From the NCBI GenBank assembly GCA_949710005.1, contig OX453286.1, positions 7,364,450 to 7,428,449 of the forward strand: 64,000 nt of DNA, read 5' to 3'. The DNA is from Ricordea florida (lineage: Eukaryota; Cnidaria; Anthozoa; Corallimorpharia; Ricordeidae). This document shows positions 1 to 13,139 of this stretch, one piece after another. Position numbers and translations under genes: made by a program. Each line of letters opens with the position of its first letter. The stretch's first letter is position 1. The notes below the pieces were generated by a model that had not been told where the DNA came from, ran no database searches, and saw only the letters and a list, made by a program, of their open reading frames with translations.

Positions 1-94
1 ATACTGAAAGCGGAATTAAAATAGACATTTTGATCTCAACTGATGAGCTTTATCTTTGTGACATAACTTTGTAACTTGAGTTGAATTTAGTAGA

Positions 95-190
95 ACCGTT
101 TGGGGGCATCCTCCCCCAGAAAAGTTTGAAATCTAGAGGCTCGGAAATGGTATTTTCAACATTCTCCATTAGGTATTTGTTAAAAAAAGA
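95..190 (-). repeat. Fragment of a MITE family shared with 10398-10850
   Basis: The stretch around 100-185 (gggggcatcctcccccag, ctcggaaat, acattctcc) matches the reverse complement of 10700-10780 inside the foldback element at 10398-10850. Only the internal part is present, without the terminal inverted repeats. Bases 191-822 hold a poly-G run, then AT-rich sequence. From about 480 this resembles the upstream region of copy 2 (about 6510-6640) and so is probably the 5' flank or promoter of gene copy 1. Confidence 0.6.
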
Positions 191-239
191 CAACCTGGAT
201 AAGCGTTAAATGACAAACATTGTCATTGTCGTAAAAAGT

Positions 240-257
240 GGGGGGGGGGGGGGGGGG
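240..257 (+). repeat. Homopolymer G tract
   Basis: An uninterrupted run of 18 G. It could form a quadruplex, and it is also a place where length errors in sequencing or assembly are likely. Confidence 0.9.
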
Positions 258-822
258 CTTACTAGGTGCTTTTTTGCAGGTTAAAAGTAATTTGAATAGT
301 TTCGTAATTCACTAATTCTTATACTTAAAAAAAGAGTAGGCGATTCTAAGTAAAACAGTTGATGCAAGGAGAATTTTATTTGCCACAAAATGTTTTCCAT
401 GCTAAGAATCGAACGCTGATGGTTCCAGGAACAGACACGAGTTGGAAAAGTTAGGACTGAGTAGGCAACGTGATCGGAGATGAACTTCTTACCCTCAACT
501 CATTATACAGACAGATATCATGGTGTGAAATAAGGAAAAATCACAATAGATACTTGGCATGAACTTGTAAGCTTCATGTTTTTGTAACATTATGTCAATC
601 AATAAGTCACGCAGGGACATATGCTATACTATCTTTAAATTCCGTATCAGATCACAGGAAGTCGAAAATCAAGCACTGATTTTAAAGCGAAACTGGACCA
701 AAGAACTGACTTGCATATTTGAATCTTATTGTTCGAAAAGCGCCAAGACAACATTCATTTTTACTGGTACAAAACCGCAGAGTTGTAATTTGAAGGGGTA
801 AAAACACTGAACAGGGTTTGTG

Positions 823-3800
823 ATGACTAATCTAGGAAGCAAAGATGGACAGAAGAGAAGCGAGAGCAAACCATTGTACAGCGTGTGTTCAGTGTCAGGT
901 TTGGTGCTGTCTGTTGTGTGTTGTGTGGCACTAATTCACGTGGAACTTAGGATACAACGTCATCATGAACTGATCTCACACTCAGTAACATTGTGTGATC
1001 AGATGGAGAAAGACATCCTTGGTAAAGTACAACAGTATCACTGGAGATGGCAGGTTATGGCACGCAGCCAGTGGAAAGAAACAGGAGGTAGACGATGTAA
1101 GTCTGTTCTGGCACTTAATGCATCTCCTCAATCATAAGAATCAGTCAGTGATTAAAAGCTTTCGATTGTTGGTCCTAAAAAGTTAACTTGTCTATTCTAC
1201 AAGTGATCAGTAGGTGAGTTCTCTTTACAGTATTGTTATTGAGTTGTTTGGCGAACAAACGGTGAGTCAAGTCACAAGTCAAACACTGTCAAATATTTTT
1301 TTCGCCGAAGGTTCGTCCTTATTAACCGAATGGCTTTGTATTGAAATACTTGAGATAAGTTAAGTTTTCAAGCCAGTCAAAATGGCCTCATAAATCTAAG
1401 CGTAGGTGTTTATTGATCCTATGCTGTTTGTTAAGTTTAAGAGAATATAAATCATGTCTTGTCTCTATTGATTAGAATGGACGGTATTTGGAGCTGTTTC
1501 TTTTCAACTTAGTATTCTTTTGTTAGACGGAAAACTGTGTTGCTATGTTTTGCATTTAAAATCAACAGAAGAGTTTGCAGAGGCAAAGTGCGTAGTGTGA
1601 GCTATTTCCCCTTGAGCGTTTTAGCACACAAGGAAGTAACAAGCGGTTTCCAAAAATAACTAATAAGTCACATGTTCTGTGCGCAAAATTGTCAAAAAGG
1701 GCGTTGCTTCGAACGTGACCATCAACATAAACTTTGGATGCAAAATGTGTATAAGCTGTAGAACAGCATAAGAGTTGATTGGATCTCCACCGTGACACGG
1801 TGTCGTTACATTAGAAAAGCAGGTCACTACCGTGACACAATTTTCACGGTCACGTGTTGCTATCGTTTGCTAAATTTACTCTCCAAAACAGCAGTATGAT
1901 CATTTGAAGATAAATGAAAGATAGTTACGAAGGGGATGGGAATAGAAATAAACTAAACCGCCGGATATGGTGCTGTGGGCATTTCTACCTTAATAATGTA
2001 TTGTCAATTCTGTCATTAAAATTTTTCTTTAGTTTGTGGTTATCGTGAAAGCTTATTCTCATTGTACTTTACAGTTTTTATGAACAGCAATTCAAGACAA
2101 AAAAGAGCCTCTCCACTTGACAGTTTGCATTCAAATATTTCGCCAACAACTTCCTCAATAAAACAGTTGATCAGACAAGAACTCCATTCGCTGCAAAATC
2201 AATTCTGTGCTAAGGACGAAAGGCTGAAAGGCAGAGGAAACAGAGGAAGGAGAGGTAAACCAGGCATTCCCGGTAAACACTGACCGATAGGACCTGAAGG
2301 ACCAATGGGAATAAAGGGAGATCCGGGAATACCAGGAGATCCTGGACCCCCGGGGCCAACAGGACCACAAGGCATAAAAGGCATGAAAGGTGAACCGGGC
2401 CAGTCCATCTCTGCTCCATCTCTGCTTGAGTCTACTGTTGCAATGACCGTCAATCAAAGTCAGACAGCCATCTTGAAATGTACAGTGGATGGAAATCCAA
2501 CACCACAGATCACGTGGTCCAATGTCAACTCATCGCTTCCTGTTGGACGCCACGTGGTAGAGTCCAGTGGCGCTCTGATTTTGAATGATGTCAGAGCAGA
2601 AGACGATGGAGTTTACATCTGCAGAGCCGAAAATTTGCTAGGACGAGTCAACAGCTCAGCTAAACTGACTGTTCAGTGTAAGTTGTAATCGTGAAGCATT
2701 CTAACGTAAGGACAAAAGAGTAATTAAAGGCCAGCTATTTCAGAAATCTGGTGAAGCAACTGGTGGACGATGTGCAAGTCATCAATTCCCGCAGTTTTGT
2801 ATTTATTAATTTTCGTTTTGGCTGTAGACCTATTAGCTTCGTATTAATAATTAAATCAAAAGGGAAAATTGATGTGGACGGTGAAAGGACGAAAAAGCAC
2901 GTGCGACTGGACTCGGGAATTTCATTTAATTCTATAGTAATATTAGTATTCTAAAATTCAATTTTAATTTTACAGCTTATGTGAATCATTCGGATTTCGA
3001 TTGCGTTTGAAACCTTGTCGATTACTAAAAACAATTTCAGTTGAAAACAATACGCGATTCAAGCTAGGACTATTATAGAAAAATCGAACCCTAAACAAAG
3101 GAGACGGTCACGCGTAACCTTGAAAACAAAAAAAATTATTAACAAATAAATTTGAAATTACAACGTCCATTGTTTATAAAAGAAACTAAAATGTCCACGA
3201 TAAAATTGGTAAAGAAGTGATGCAGAATGGAATGTGAAAAGTGCTTTACGCAAATGAAACTGAGCATTAACTACATTGTTTTCAGCTTTCTCCACCTATT
3301 GTACCCATAAAACAACAACTTACAACAGGTTAAGTGTTAAATACAGTAGCACAAATAAAAAAAAGGGTAGGTACGTGGTGTAAGCATCGTGTATGGCTAT
3401 GGAGAGCAATGTATGCCATATATTCACTAACGGGGAACCACTATATGATGCTTACACCACGTACCTACCAAAAAAAGAGAGAATTGACTGTCGTATCATG
3501 TTTAATAAACCTTCAAGTAAACATTTTCTAAGATATTTCACTGTTGATGTTGATGTTACAGTTGCTCCTCGCCTTGCATTGTTGTCCAATCGATTGATGG
3601 CTGAAGAAGGACAGAACATCACTCAACTTCACTGTTGCTGGGAAACCAAACCCTGGAATATTATGGTCTAGACTAGGAGGAAGATTGCCTTTAGCAAGTT
3701 CATTTGACGACCATGGACTGGTGACCATCACCAACGTGTCAATAAGAGACGGTGGAACATACAAATGTAAAGCAGAGAATATCCTGGGAACTGCATCAGA

Positions 3801-4707
3801 CACTGTTCAACTGATGATATTCTCTCGTCTGCAGTTCAAAGTCCGTCCTCCTAAAGAACTGACTCCAATGTTTGGATCTACTGTTTATCTGCCATGCTTA
3901 ATTGAGAGTGATCTGAAAACTACAGTAACATGGGGCAAAGAGGGCAAGACCTTACTTCATTCAGAGTATAGCTATCTTCCGAATGGGACACTGGTCATTC
4001 CACACATAAAGAAATCACACCTTGGATCTTACACCTGTGAAGCAACTAACTCTCTGAAAAGGATACAAGCCACTGTCAAGATCAATTCTTTTATTTTTCC
4101 TGCTTCCTGTTCTGTGATAAAGAAATACGTCAGCGGTGCAAGCGAAAATTACGTCATTGATCCAGATAGCGAGGGAGGCCTGGCTCCATTTACTGTTTAC
4201 TGTGACATGACTGACAAGAATGGAGTGGGCGTGACCGTCATCAGTCATGACAGTGAAAGCAGAACATTGGTGAAGGGATGCGAATTAGAAGGGTGTTACT
4301 CACGTGACATTCACTACACAGGAGCGAGTTTGTCTCAGCTGGCGAGTCTCACCAGAGTGTCGTCACACTGTGAACAGTTTATCAAGTACGAGTGTTATAA
4401 TTCAGTAATCTTTAGTGGTAACTATGCGTGGTTGGTATCACGTGATTCTAATAAGATGACTTACTGGGGAGGAGCCTCACCTGGCAGTGGTAAGTGCGCA
4501 TGCGGGATGACCAACTCCTGTGCAGATCCCAATTACAGTTGTAACTGTGACAAGAATGACTGGGTGTGGCGTGAGGACAGCGGTTTTCTTACCAACAAGT
4601 CAGATCTTCCTGTAAGACAACTCAGGTTTGGAGATACAGAATATTCAAAGGAAAAAGGTTACCACACATTGGGGAAATTTAAATGTTATGGTACAACTGA
4701 TAAGTGA
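823..4707 (+). pseudogene. Copy 1, collagen/Ig/fibrinogen-like type II membrane protein, broken
   Basis: Three exons are visible: 823-1096 (ATG; donor GAT|GTAAGT), 2075-2677 (acceptor TTTACAG; donor CAGT|GTAAGT) and 3562-4707 (acceptor GTTACAG; TGA stop). Exon 1 encodes a short cytoplasmic tail, a TM helix ([17 protein letters not shown]) and a coiled coil. Exon 2 encodes a furin-like RQKR site, Gly-X-Y repeats and Ig1. Exon 3 encodes Ig2, Ig3 and a fibrinogen-like domain resembling that of contactin-associated proteins ([27 protein letters not shown]). Two lesions are seen. At 2281 a collagen glycine codon is TGA where copy 2 has GGA. Near 3621 the exon lacks 2 nt relative to copy 2 (catcactcaac against catcactcttaac), which shifts Ig2. 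The summed exon length, 2023 nt, is 2 short of a multiple of three, matching the deletion. Copy 2 follows in tandem about 6 kb away. Confidence 0.85.
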
Positions 4708-4764
4708 CTTTAACAAAAGCCCTTTCTTCAACTTTCATTAGACTTAATTATATATATCCTATTA

Positions 4765-4955
4765 GATAGCTATTATCGAACAGTGAATAGCGATTATCGA
4801 ACAGTGAATAGCGAATAGCGAACTGTGAATAGCGAGTAGTGAACTGTGAATAGCGAATAGCGAACTGTGAATAGCGAATAGCGAACTGTGAATAGCGAAT
4901 AGCGAACTGTGAATAGCGAATAGTCGCGAATAGCGACCAGCGAATAGTACGAATA
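4765..4955. repeat. Minisatellite, about 21-bp unit
   Basis: Tandem units of roughly gaactgtgaatagcgaatag repeat about eight to nine times just 3' of gene copy 1, with degenerate first and last units. The unit length keeps long frames open on the - strand, which creates spurious ORFs there. Confidence 0.9.
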
Positions 4956-4969
4956 GTCGCGAACTGCAC

Positions 4970-6500
4970 TTTTTCAAACTAAGCCTGAAACGGAACAGGT
5001 TGAACTGTATCACTTGATCCAAAAACACAATTACCGACGACGCAGCTTAAATCTATCTACCTGCGGTGTTGCAGTTGTGTTGTAAAACCCCAGTTAATAT
5101 TGTCGACGAAAAAAGACAGCCGTTACAGCGTTAAACGTTTGAGAAAAAATTCATCTTCAGCCATCCAGGGCATTCTTTCTCGGACGTATTACTCTGAGGA
5201 GCTTGCCACTGGTAAGTGTAGACTTTCTGGGAATTCCGGTAAAAAGCATGCAAGACAAAGGTTATTCCTCCAAAGGTATATTACCTTTTTTCTCAAACCA
5301 TTCCATCGTGATGAACCGTTCCATTTGAATTCTCCCTGGAATTACTGGGTTTAACTTCCATTCAAATGGTAACCGCTCCCAGTACTGGCACAGTATGAAA
5401 ACATGGCGGCATGCGAATCAGAACTAAAGCGGCGACTGTTGACGACTCGTGACTTTTCGGAGTATTCAGAGCGTTCGCAAAATATTCGCTCTTCGGGTTT
5501 TCCAGACACCCGTTTAGCAGCCTAAGTAAGGCGTTAACTTTTTTTCATGACTGAATTTCTGGTGAGAAATAAAGGCAGGCACAACTTCTCTGACCGTGGG
5601 CTCATGTGAGGCCACATTGAAGATAAAAAGTGCACGGGTTAATCCACAGCAAAGTGCTGCAATTCTTATGACACTTTTTACGCATTAAAAAGGAAATAGA
5701 AAATGAAGAACTGGTATCCAGAAGGAATCGCACTGGAAACGGTAGACATTGACTCTGTTGCCGTGATTAATCAATATTGATAGACACTAATGAGCGGAAG
5801 TAACTTGATTGATAATTTAATGTATGAGATTTCAGCCAAATAGGTTAGATTACATTTCAGTTGAGCACATGTTTTCGGAGTAGACGAACGCTGTTTCATT
5901 AGAGCTAACCAGATTGAAATTTCCAGTAAATCAGTGTTTGATGTTAATAGGAAACCCGCCACAGAAAAACGTTTCAGCTCAATATTCTCTTGTGTTGAAT
6001 CTTTGCAATAATTTTCATAAGCCGTTTATCTCAGTAGTCATATCGCATTTATATTTGTTTCAGATCGAATAATCACCAGTTACCATAAATAAAGTCTTTC
6101 GATTATACGATTGATGGTCTAAGTCCTGTCTAACATCAGGCAATTGCGTCAATTATCCAACGGTCCAGAGTCCAACGTTGAAATGATGAGAATTCCAGGA
6201 AGCCTGCATTAATAATAATGTTTTATTCAATTTGAAAAAGAAATTCAGAAATGGTTGGAACAGTCGAAAAAAGAAACCGCTTTAGCGGTTGGGCAAAACA
6301 ACCCAAACAAGAAAAACAAAAAATGATAGAAAACGGGATAGAGGGAGAGAGAAAGAGAGAGGGACAATATATGGACAAGAAACTAGCGGGAAAATTTTGT
6401 TAGGACGCGCGCGTACATCCGGGACATTTGGTGCATGACTTTTTCATATCTTCACTGAGTGTAAATATGGAAAATTCGAGTGTTTTAGCTTCCGGTAAAA
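4970..6500. other. Spacer between tandem copies 1 and 2, no supported gene
   Basis: No ORF here has domain-like character. A 40-codon ATG frame at 5403 (MAACESELKRRL...) ends in TAA just before a GTAAG and could be a vestigial first exon, but nothing supports its use. The sequence from about 6510 onward is the duplicated upstream region of the Ig gene family. Confidence 0.4.
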
Positions 6501-6819
6501 CACTATTATCCATATAATAAAGACAGATATCATAACGCGAAATAAAGAGAAATCGAAATAGAGACTTGACCTTAACTGTTATTAGAGCTTCACATTTCTG
6601 TAACGTTCAGTATCGATCAATGAATCATGCAGGGACATATCCTATACAATATTTATATTCCATATCAGATCACAGGAAATCGAAAATCAAGCACTGGACT
6701 AAAGAACTTGGATATTTAAGTTTTAGTGGGCAAAAATCACCAAGAAAACACTCATTGTTTCCTGGTTTAGAACCACAGTATTCTAATCGAAGGGATAAGA
6801 AAATTGAAAAGCTTTGGTC

Positions 6820-9800
6820 ATGAAGAATCAAGGAAGCAAAGATCATAAGAGAGGCGAGAGCAAACCTTTCTACAGCGTGTGTTCTGTGTCAGGTTTGATG
6901 CTGTCTGTTGTGTGTTGTGTGGGACTTATTCACGTGGAACTTAGGATACAACGTCATCATGAACTGATCTCACACTCAGTAACATTGTGTGATCAGATGG
7001 AGAAAGAAATCCTTGGTAAAGTACAACAGCATCACGGGAGATTGCAGGTCATGGCACGCAGCCAGTGGAAAGAAACAGGAGGTAAACGATGTAAGTCTGT
7101 TCTGGCACTTAATGCATCTCCTCAATCATAAGAATCAGTCAGTAATTAAAAGCTTTCGAGTGTTGGTCCTAAAAAGTTAACTTGTCTATTCTACAAGTGA
7201 TCAGTAGGCGAGTTCTCTTTACAGTATTGTTACTGAGTTGTTTAGCGAACAAACGGTGAGTCAAGTCACAAGTCAAACACTGTCAAATATTTGTTTGCCA
7301 AAGGTTCGTCGTTATTAACCGAATGGCTTTGTATTGAAATACTTGAGATAAGTTAAGTTTTCAAGCCAGTCAAAATGGCCTCATGAATCTAAGCGTAGGT
7401 GTTTACTGATCCTATGCTGTTACTTAAGTTGTAGAGAATATAAATCATATCTTGTTTCTTTTAATTAGAATGCACGGTATTTGGAGCTGTTGCTTTTCAA
7501 CTTAGTATTCTTTTCTTAGACGGAAAACTGCGTTGCTATGTTTTGCATTTAAAATCAACAGAAGAGTTTGCAGAGACAAAGTGCGTAGTGTGAGCTATTT
7601 CCCCTTGAGCGTTTCAGCACACAAGGAAGTAACAAGCGGTTTCCAAAAACAACTAATAAGTCACATGTTCTGTGCGCAAATAATCGAAAAGAGTGTTGCG
7701 AACGTGACCATCAATATAAACTTTGGATGCAAAATGTGTATAAGCTGTAGAACAGCATAAGAATAAGCAATATCAATTCTGTGCTAAGGACCAAACGCTG
7801 TGCCGTCCCGGACCAAGAGGAAACAGAGGAAGGAGAGGTAAACCAGGCATTCCCGGTAAACACGGACCGATAGGACCTCAAGGACCAATGGGAATAAAGG
7901 GAGATCTGGGAATACCAGGAGATCCTGGACCCCCGGGACCAACAGGACCACAAGGCATAAAAGGCATGAAAGGTGAACCGGGCCAGTCCATCTCGGCTCC
8001 AGTTCTGCTTGAGTCTCCTGTTGCAATGACCGTCAATCAAAGACAAACAGCCATCTTGAAATGTACAGTGGATGGAAACCCAACTCCACAGCTCACGTGG
8101 TTTAAGGTCAACTCATCGCTTCCTGTTGGACGCCACACGGCAGAGTACAGTGGCGCTCTGATTTTGAATGATGTCAGAGCAGATGACGATGGAGTTTACA
8201 TCTGCAGAGCTGAAAATTTACTGGGACGAGTCAACAGCTCAGCTAAACTGACTGTTCAGTGTAAGTTGTAATTTTAAAGGCCAACTATTTCAGAAATCTG
8301 GTGAACCAAGTGGTGAGCGATGTGCAATTTATTAATTCGCGCAGTTTTGTATTTATTAATTTTCCTTTTGGCTGTAGAGCTATCGGCTTCGTATTAATAA
8401 TCAAGTCAAAAGCGAAAACTGATTTTGACGGCCAAAGGATGAAAAAGCACTTGTGACTGGCCAAGGGAATTTCCTTTAATACTATAGTAATACAACCTAG
8501 CACTATTATAAAAAAAATCGAACCCAAAGGGAAGAAGAGACCGTACCTGAAGTGTCAACACCAGGCGGTCGCGCGTAAACTTGAAAACAACAAAAAATAA
8601 TAGCTCATTCAAATACGTGTCTTCTGCTAACCACTGGCTCTTAGATCATAATCTCTGTTAAATCAAATATTTCGCCAACTTCACAGCTAGATTAAACATT
8701 AACAAACAAATTTGAAATAACAACGTTCATTGATTATAAAAGAATCTTAAATATCCACAAGAAAACTGATTAAAAAATGATGCAGAATGGAATGACAAAA
8801 ATTGCTTTACACAAATCAAACTGAATATTAACTAAATTGTTTTAAAAACTATCCATCTATTTTAGCCATAAAGCAAACACTTACAACTTGTTAAGTGTTA
8901 GATACAGTAGCACAAATAAAAAAGGAGAGATAATTGACTGTCATTATCATGTTTAATAAAGCTTCAATTAAACATTTTCCAAGATATTTCAATGTTGATG
9001 TTAATGTTTCAGTTGCTCCTCGCCTTGCATTGTTGTCCAATCGATTGATGGCTGAAGATGGACAGAACATCACTCTTAACTTCACTGTTGCTGGGAAACC
9101 AAACCCTAGAATATTATGGTCTAGAATGGGGGGAAGGTTGCCTTTAACAAGTTCATTTGACGACCAAGGACTGCTGACCATCACCAACATGTCAATAAGA
9201 GACGGTGGAACATACAAATGTAAAGCAGAAAATATTCTGGGAACTGCATCAGACACTGTTTTACTGATGATATTCTCTCGTCTGCGGTTCAAAGTTCGTC
9301 CTCCTAAAAAACTGACTCCAATGTTTGGATCTACTGCTTATCTGTCATGCTTGGTTGAGAGTGATCTGAAAACTACAGTATCATGGAGAAAGGATGGAAA
9401 ACTTCTATCTCATTCAGAGTATAACTATCTTCCTAATGGAACACTGGTCATTCCACACATAAAGAAATCACACTTTGGATCTTACACCTGTAAAGCAACT
9501 AACGCTCTGACAACGATAGAAGCCATCGTCAAGATCAATTCTCCAACTGCCACTTCCTGTTCCGTGATAAAGAAATACGTCAGCAGTGCAAGCAGAAATT
9601 ACGTCATTGATCCAGATGGCGAGGCAGGCCTGGCTCCATTTACTGTTTACTGTGACATGACTGACAAGAATGGAGTGGGCGTGACCGTCATCAGTCATGA
9701 CAGTGAAAGCAGAACATTGGTGAATGGATGCGATCCTCGAGGTTGTTACTCACGTGACATTCACTACACAAGAGCGAGTCTGTCTCAACTGGCGAGTCTC

Positions 9801-10163
9801 ACCAGAGTGTCGTCACACTGTGAACAGTTTATCAAGTATGAGTGTTATCAGTCAGTATTATTATACGCTTATGGTGTGGTTGGCTGGTGGGTGTCACGTG
9901 ATTCTGTGAAGATGACTTACTGGGGAGGAGCCTCACCTGGCAGTGGTAAGTGCGCATGCGGGATGACCAACTCCTGTGCAGATCCCAGCTACGTTTGTAA
10001 CTGTAATAAGAATGACAACGTGTGGCGTGAGGACAGCGGTCTGCTTACTGACAAGTCAGATCTTCCTGTGAGACAGCTCAGGTTTGGAGATGTAAGCGGT
10101 TCTACACAGAAGGGTTACCACACATTGGGGCAATTCAAATGTTATGGAACCACTGATAAGTAA
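6820..10163 (+). CDS. Copy 2, collagen/Ig/fibrinogen-like type II membrane protein, probably defective
   Basis: Exon 1 is 6820-7090 (ATG; donor CGAT|GTAAGT), with the cytoplasmic tail, TM helix and coiled coil. The collagen/Ig1 exon ends at 8260 (CAGT|GTAAGT). The last exon is 9013-10163 (acceptor GTTTCAG; TAA), with Ig2, Ig3 and the fibrinogen-like domain, open throughout. Relative to copy 1, about 415 bp are missing at 7760: the intron end, the splice acceptor, the furin-like site and the start of the pre-collagen helix. The collagen frame stays open back to about 7744, but I see no good phase-1 acceptor there, so correct splicing is doubtful. Collagen repeats, Ig1 and the C-terminal domain have no stops. 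Ig2 lacks its first Ig cysteine (LNFTVAG where copy 3 has MNCTAIG). The coding parts closely match copy 1. Confidence 0.7.
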
Positions 10164-10397
10164 CTCCGAGAAAAAGCGTTTCTGGGGCCTTTATTGGAAA
10201 TACTATTATTGATTATTCGAGTTTCGTAAATTCCAACTTAGCAACCCTGCAACCTTGAGCAGTGCGATTGTCTCTCCACCTTGATTATTTAACATTATTA
10301 TATCTACAACCCCTGGATATGAACAAACGCGTGCTGTGATCGGCTCCCTACTCGCAGGCTATCAGCTCATGTCCCATTAGCGCGGAAAACGGCCATC

Positions 10398-10850
10398 ATC
10401 AGGGACGGCGGAGCCGGGGGGGCTGGGGGGGGCTTTAGCCCCCCCACTTTTGAGGAGGATGACATTTTATTTTGTTTAAGCTACAACTTTATACAAGCCT
10501 CGTCGGAAACTTTTCGCGTTTATGTATTTTTAACATGTTCTCAGCGTGTGCTTCCTTCCCACAGACGAGAAGCTGGTGTCCAAAAACCGCAGGTTAGCTT
10601 TGGAGACCGGAAGGCTGAGAAATAACCTCCAAAATATTGCTATAAGCATTAAAAGTACCTTTCATTTTACGCTTTAGCCAGGCTAATTAATTCAAGAAGT
10701 ATGTCGCGGAGAATGTTGTAAATACGATTTCCGAGACTCTAGATTTCAAAATTTTCTGGGGGAGGATGCCCCCAGACCCCCCTACCAACTCGCGCCTCCG
10801 GCGCTCGTTTTCAGCCCCCCTACTTCAAAATACGCTCCGCCGTCCCTGAT
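10398..10850. mobile_element. Foldback/MITE element with 17-bp perfect terminal inverted repeats
   Basis: The termini atcagggacggcggagc (10398-10414) and its exact reverse complement (10834-10850) bound a 453-bp non-coding element. Its sub-terminal parts are G-rich on one side and C-rich on the other. No target duplication is clear. An internal fragment of the same family lies near 95-190. Confidence 0.8.
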
Positions 10851-11579
10851 CATGGAGGAAAGAGTTCTTGAATTAAGACGGTGAGAAATTCAAGTCTTAC
10901 TTGAAAAGAATATACCAAAAAATACTACAGAAACAAATAAATATGAGATGAAATTATTCCTCGGTAAGTGAGAAATGTATGTAGCGAAATCGACGCGATT
11001 TTAATTGTTTATTAGAACTAAAGTGAAACTCTAACAAACATCCGTGGAGCCCGTAACCTGAGGTTTTTTTAATTCTCTCTACTTTTTCCACTCTTAATTC
11101 TCAGACTGGTTTGCTAACTCGAAATAAATGACAAGTACATTAAATAGATGTTTAAGAACGAGCTGTACTCGTCTTTTAGACTCTTTTGCGCATCGGCTCG
11201 ACAACAACATGTCTGCTCGACAACAACATTGCTCTGTTTTCAAACAACTAACTAGTTTCCCAAGGGACCATACGTTAAGTGCTTTGTTTGTATTTAAACT
11301 TTCGCTTTAACAATCATCTAGCAAAAACAAACAAACAAAAACGGCACAACTGGCGCGCGGGCAAAAATTACTGCGCAATTGTACCCCGTTCGGAATACAT
11401 TTGAAGTTTATCGTGGGCACGTAACCAAGAATCTTCCGATCACAGTGCTCGTTTTGTTGAGTGAAAGTCTAGGTATACTACAACAACTCATGTTCGACTC
11501 GATTTCGTGGAATAATTGTTAACTGTCAACCCCCTGGGAGGTGAATAACGCTGCTGTCGAAAATCTGGATGTAGTCAAC

Positions 11580-12340
11580 TGTTATTTTAAGCTTGAGACT
11601 TATTTAAATGCTTGACAGTAATGATGATTAGTGTTATTAAGTAGACTTATTTGAATGGTTGATAGTAATGATGATTAGTATTATTAAGTAAAATAATTGG
11701 TTATCGACCATTTGTTTATTTACAAGACTCACGGTTACAGAGACAGTTTAGCCCACAAATTATGAAATTTCTGTCAAGAGTGAGTTGAAGAACGAAACTC
11801 TTGCTCTTTTCTGGAACTCAAAGATTTTTAAGTCTTACTTGAGTGAACACAATACTAATACTACTACTAGTAGAATTGATCATATCACCGCACTGGTGAT
11901 ACTGTATAACATAAAGCAGAACCGTTAGCCATTGATGGTTACCAAAACGGTAAGGTTCAACCAACTGAAAATCTTAAGGCAATATACAATGCTGTCGGCA
12001 ATCTGTAGACAATTTTTTGAAGCTTGAGACATTTGAATTCTTGACAGTAAAGATGATTAGTGTTGTTAGTTAAGTAAAATAATACAAACTTTCTGTCAAG
12101 AGTAAGCTTGGGAACAAACTTCTCAGCGCTCTTTTCTGGAACTTGAGGATCTTGAAGTTATACTTGAGCAAACATAATATTTTTTAGTTTATTCATTGTA
12201 TTAAGAAGTATTTACAGTAGTAGTCTTAAACAGTCTTATTTTTCAGGGTAGATCTTTTTTTGGCGCCAGTTTTAGTTTTACATGGTGTGACCTACAGCTC
12301 CTGGTAGTAATCACAATCCATTGCAGTTTCTGCCAGTTGC
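11580..12340 (+). repeat. Duplicated block, inverted relative to 32.1-33.1 kb and 40.1 kb
   Basis: The segments around 11590-11870 and 12010-12160 (cttgagac...cttgacagtaatgatgattag; gtcaagagt...ctggaacttgaggatcttgaag) match the reverse complements of 40060-40170 and 32970-33100. The segment 12240-12340 (ggtgtgacctacagctcctggtag) matches the reverse complement of 32100-32200. This looks like the shared 3' flank of the Ig gene family. The surrounding 10.85-11.58 kb and 12.35-13.1 kb hold no gene I can support. At 12660-12820 the motif gaagttcg recurs several times. Confidence 0.65.
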
Positions 12341-13139
12341 TGTATTTCTAGAAATGAGATGGTTAATGGTGAATTTCTGAAGACCTTACATTTTGTGGTT
12401 TAGCAGCCCTGATAAGGCGTTTCAAGTCTGTCATGACTAAACTTCTTGCGCAGATAAGACAAAAGATAAGATGAAAAGTGCACGGTTGAACCCAGAGTGA
12501 TGAGCTACTTTTTGCGCATTAAAAAGCAAATGTAAATCCCCTCGAACTCATTTACGCTATTCATTAGTGTTTTCATCACGTACCTTCACTTTCGCAACTT
12601 ACTATCGGACGCACTTATTTTTTATAACTTTTACATTGCGTTTCACAAAACTCTTAACAAACGGGTTCCGGAGTTCGTTTGAAATTACCGAAGTTCGTTA
12701 TTACCGAAGTTCGTTATACGAACTGGGAAACTTCATGACGTAGTCAATCAAATCGCGAACTTCGAAACGAAGTTGCGAATTTCACGTGAAGCGAAGTTTG
12801 GAACTAGCAGGGGAACTTCGAAGTGCTTGACAGCCAGCGCCGTTATTGTCATCATTCCAGTTCTTGTCTTATCTACCATTATGGCAGACTTGTCGAATTG
12901 GATGAGTACGTTTGTTTCCTCTTTTTTCAGCTTCAGCCTTTCCTCTGCAAACGAAGTTATCAACAATGTTGGGAATGGTTTGTTTCTGTAGTCTTAGCTC
13001 TTTTCCTCTTTGTGATGGCTCTTTCCTTCTAACCAGCTTTCAGCTTTCAAACATTTTCTGTCTGACAGAACTTCGGATTGCTTTTCCTTGCAATGTGAAC
13101 AATGCAAACTTAGCAATCCAGAAATTGAACGATTCTCTT

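Noticed and set aside
2155..2457. Antisense collagen-like or Pro/Gly-rich ORFs opposite collagen exons
   Set aside because: Gly-X-Y coding DNA gives open Gly/Pro or Ser/Leu frames on the other strand; they are shadows, also at 7784-8046 and 38582-38913.
4748..5028. Repetitive-protein ORFs on the - strand
   Set aside because: They are translations of the 21-bp minisatellite.
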